From contig NZ_PQVH01000012.1 of assembly GCF_004661485.1 (NCBI RefSeq), positions 124,001-188,000 on the forward strand: DNA of 64,000 nucleotides. The letters run 5' to 3'. The translations under genes were made by a program, and so were the position numbers. The DNA comes from Methylotenera oryzisoli. Lineage in GTDB: Bacteria; Pseudomonadota; Gammaproteobacteria; Burkholderiales; Methylophilaceae. The stretch's first letter is position 1; every line of letters begins with the position of its first letter. This document shows, piece after piece, positions 63,057 through 64,000 of the stretch. A model generated the notes under the pieces. It was given only the letters and a program-made list of their open reading frames with translations, did no database searches and had not been told where the DNA came from.

Positions 63057-64000
63057 TTATGCAAAACCAACTGATGTCAGCGCAACATCAATAATTTTGA
63101 TACCAATGAAAGGCACAACAAGTCCACCTAAACCATAGATGAGCAAGTTTCTACGTAATAATTGCTGTGCGCCTATGGCTTTGTAAGCAACACCTTTTAA
63201 GGCCAGTGGGATTAAAACAATAATAATGAGGGCATTAAAAATCACAGCAGAAAGGATGGCTGAGTTTGGACTGCCCAAATGCATGATATTGAGTGCATTA
63301 AGTGCTGGAAATGTACTCGCAAAGGCTGCAGGGATGATGGCGAAATATTTGGCTACATCGTTAGCGATACTGAATGTTGTAAGCGAACCGCGCGTCATCA
63401 GCATTTGTTTGCCAATTTCAACAATTTCGATCAGCTTAGTAGGGTTTGAATCTAAATCCACCATATTGCCTGCTTCTTTAGCTGCTTGTGTACCCGTATT
63501 CATGGCCACGGCAACATCTGCTTGTGCCAATGCTGGGGCGTCATTCGTACCGTCACCCGTCATCGCGACTAGCTTACCTTCTGCCTGATAATCTCGGATG
63601 AGCTTTAGCTTAGCTTCTGGTGTAGCTTCTGCTAAAAAGTCATCCACCCCTGCTTCAGCAGCAATGGCAGCAGCGGTTAAACGGTTATCGCCCGTAATCA
63701 TGATGGTTGTAATACCCATACGACGTAATTCAGAAAAACGTTCTTTTATACCACCTTTCACAATGTCTTTAAGTTCGACGACACCTAATACTACTTTGCC
63801 ATCTGCAACCACTAACGGCGTGCTACCACGACGCGCTACATCATCTACTTTTTGATTAATATCCGCGGTGAATACGCCACCCAGATTTTCCACATGCTGT
63901 TTGATAGCACTTGCAGCTCCTTTGAGAATTTCACGTTGACGATCACCATCTTTCAAATGAACCCCGCTCATCCTAGTTTGTGCTGTAAACGGTATGAATG
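63057..64000 (-). CDS. kdpB: Potassium-transporting P-type ATPase KdpB, C-terminal part
   Basis: The open frame runs off the right edge; upstream codons translate as [13 protein letters not shown], a KdpB-typical stretch, so the 5' portion (including the DKTGT phosphorylation loop) is outside the window. Visible here: [30 protein letters not shown], the hinge [42 protein letters not shown] (shown in short pieces elsewhere), and the C-terminal membrane helices with [15 protein letters not shown]. KdpB couples ATP hydrolysis to K+ uptake through KdpA. Confidence 0.95.
   Translation of the reverse strand, partial: FIPFTAQTRMSGVHLKDGDRQREILKGAASAIKQHVENLGGVFTADINQKVDDVARRGSTPLVVADGKVVLGVVELKDIVKGGIKERFSELRRMGITTIMITGDNRLTAAAIAAEAGVDDFLAEATPEAKLKLIRDYQAEGKLVAMTGDGTNDAPALAQADVAVAMNTGTQAAKEAGNMVDLDSNPTKLIEIVEIGKQMLMTRGSLTTFSIANDVAKYFAIIPAAFASTFPALNALNIMHLGSPNSAILSAVIFNALIIIVLIPLALKGVAYKAIGAQQLLRRNLLIYGLGGLVVPFIGIKIIDVALTSVGFA

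Overview
The window looks like chromosome of a methylotrophic betaproteobacterium, most likely a Methylophilaceae member of the Methylotenera type. That is inference from gene content: a lanthanide-type methanol dehydrogenase (xoxF), Entner-Doudoroff genes edd/eda, a second long IF-1 beside a cold-shock gene, and betaproteobacterial core-LPS and grpE-dnaK-dnaJ layouts. Base composition is moderate, with A/T-rich spacers. I see no prophage, complete IS element or CRISPR array. Both ends cut genes: waaF at the left and kdpB at the right.

Bases 1-5426 (+) form an LPS/surface-sugar operon: waaF end, a GT-C-like membrane protein, a DUF115/WaaZ-like protein, a CMP-sugar synthetase-like protein, a GT25 transferase and galE. 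A HAD phosphatase overlaps galE tail to tail. Bases 6183-8806 (-) hold eda and edd, separated by a hairpin and a 101-bp inverted-repeat element. Bases 8990-18871 are a core-LPS decoration locus: NodU-type carbamoyltransferase, a fused double kinase, a 2OG-Fe(II) oxygenase, GT2, an InaA-type kinase, an LpxL-like acyltransferase, waaP, waaG and waaC. It resembles the Pseudomonas aeruginosa core locus that phosphorylates and carbamoylates heptose.

Bases 18888-22745 carry grpE-dnaK-dnaJ with two sigma32-type promoters and a terminator-like hairpin before dnaJ. A CPA2 antiporter and a run of housekeeping genes follow (GIY-YIG protein, gloA, ferredoxin, coaD, rsmD). A pair of M16 peptidases then stands divergent from ftsY-ftsE-ftsX. 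Bases 33033-35847 hold a PmrA/QseB-like two-component system flanked by two PepSY-protein genes, each preceded by almost the same 20-bp operator. Next come a PilJ-PAS-GGDEF protein, a tRNA-Val/tRNA-Asp transcription unit, a czc/cus-type metal efflux operon, infA, a cold-shock gene and a second GGDEF protein.

Bases 47600-57444 are the methylotrophy-related core: xoxF with a c-type cytochrome (-), divergent from a sigma54-dependent activator. The shared spacer has a near-consensus -24/-12 promoter and a 32-bp palindrome. A molybdenum-cofactor cytidylyltransferase, an XdhC-like protein and a Tat-exported two-subunit molybdenum hydroxylase follow, divergent from a LysR regulator whose spacer has a perfect 29-bp hairpin palindrome. 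An SDR gene, a gene-poor stretch with a possible helicase remnant, and kdpB'-kdpC-kdpD-kdpE (high-affinity potassium uptake and its sensor system) complete the window.
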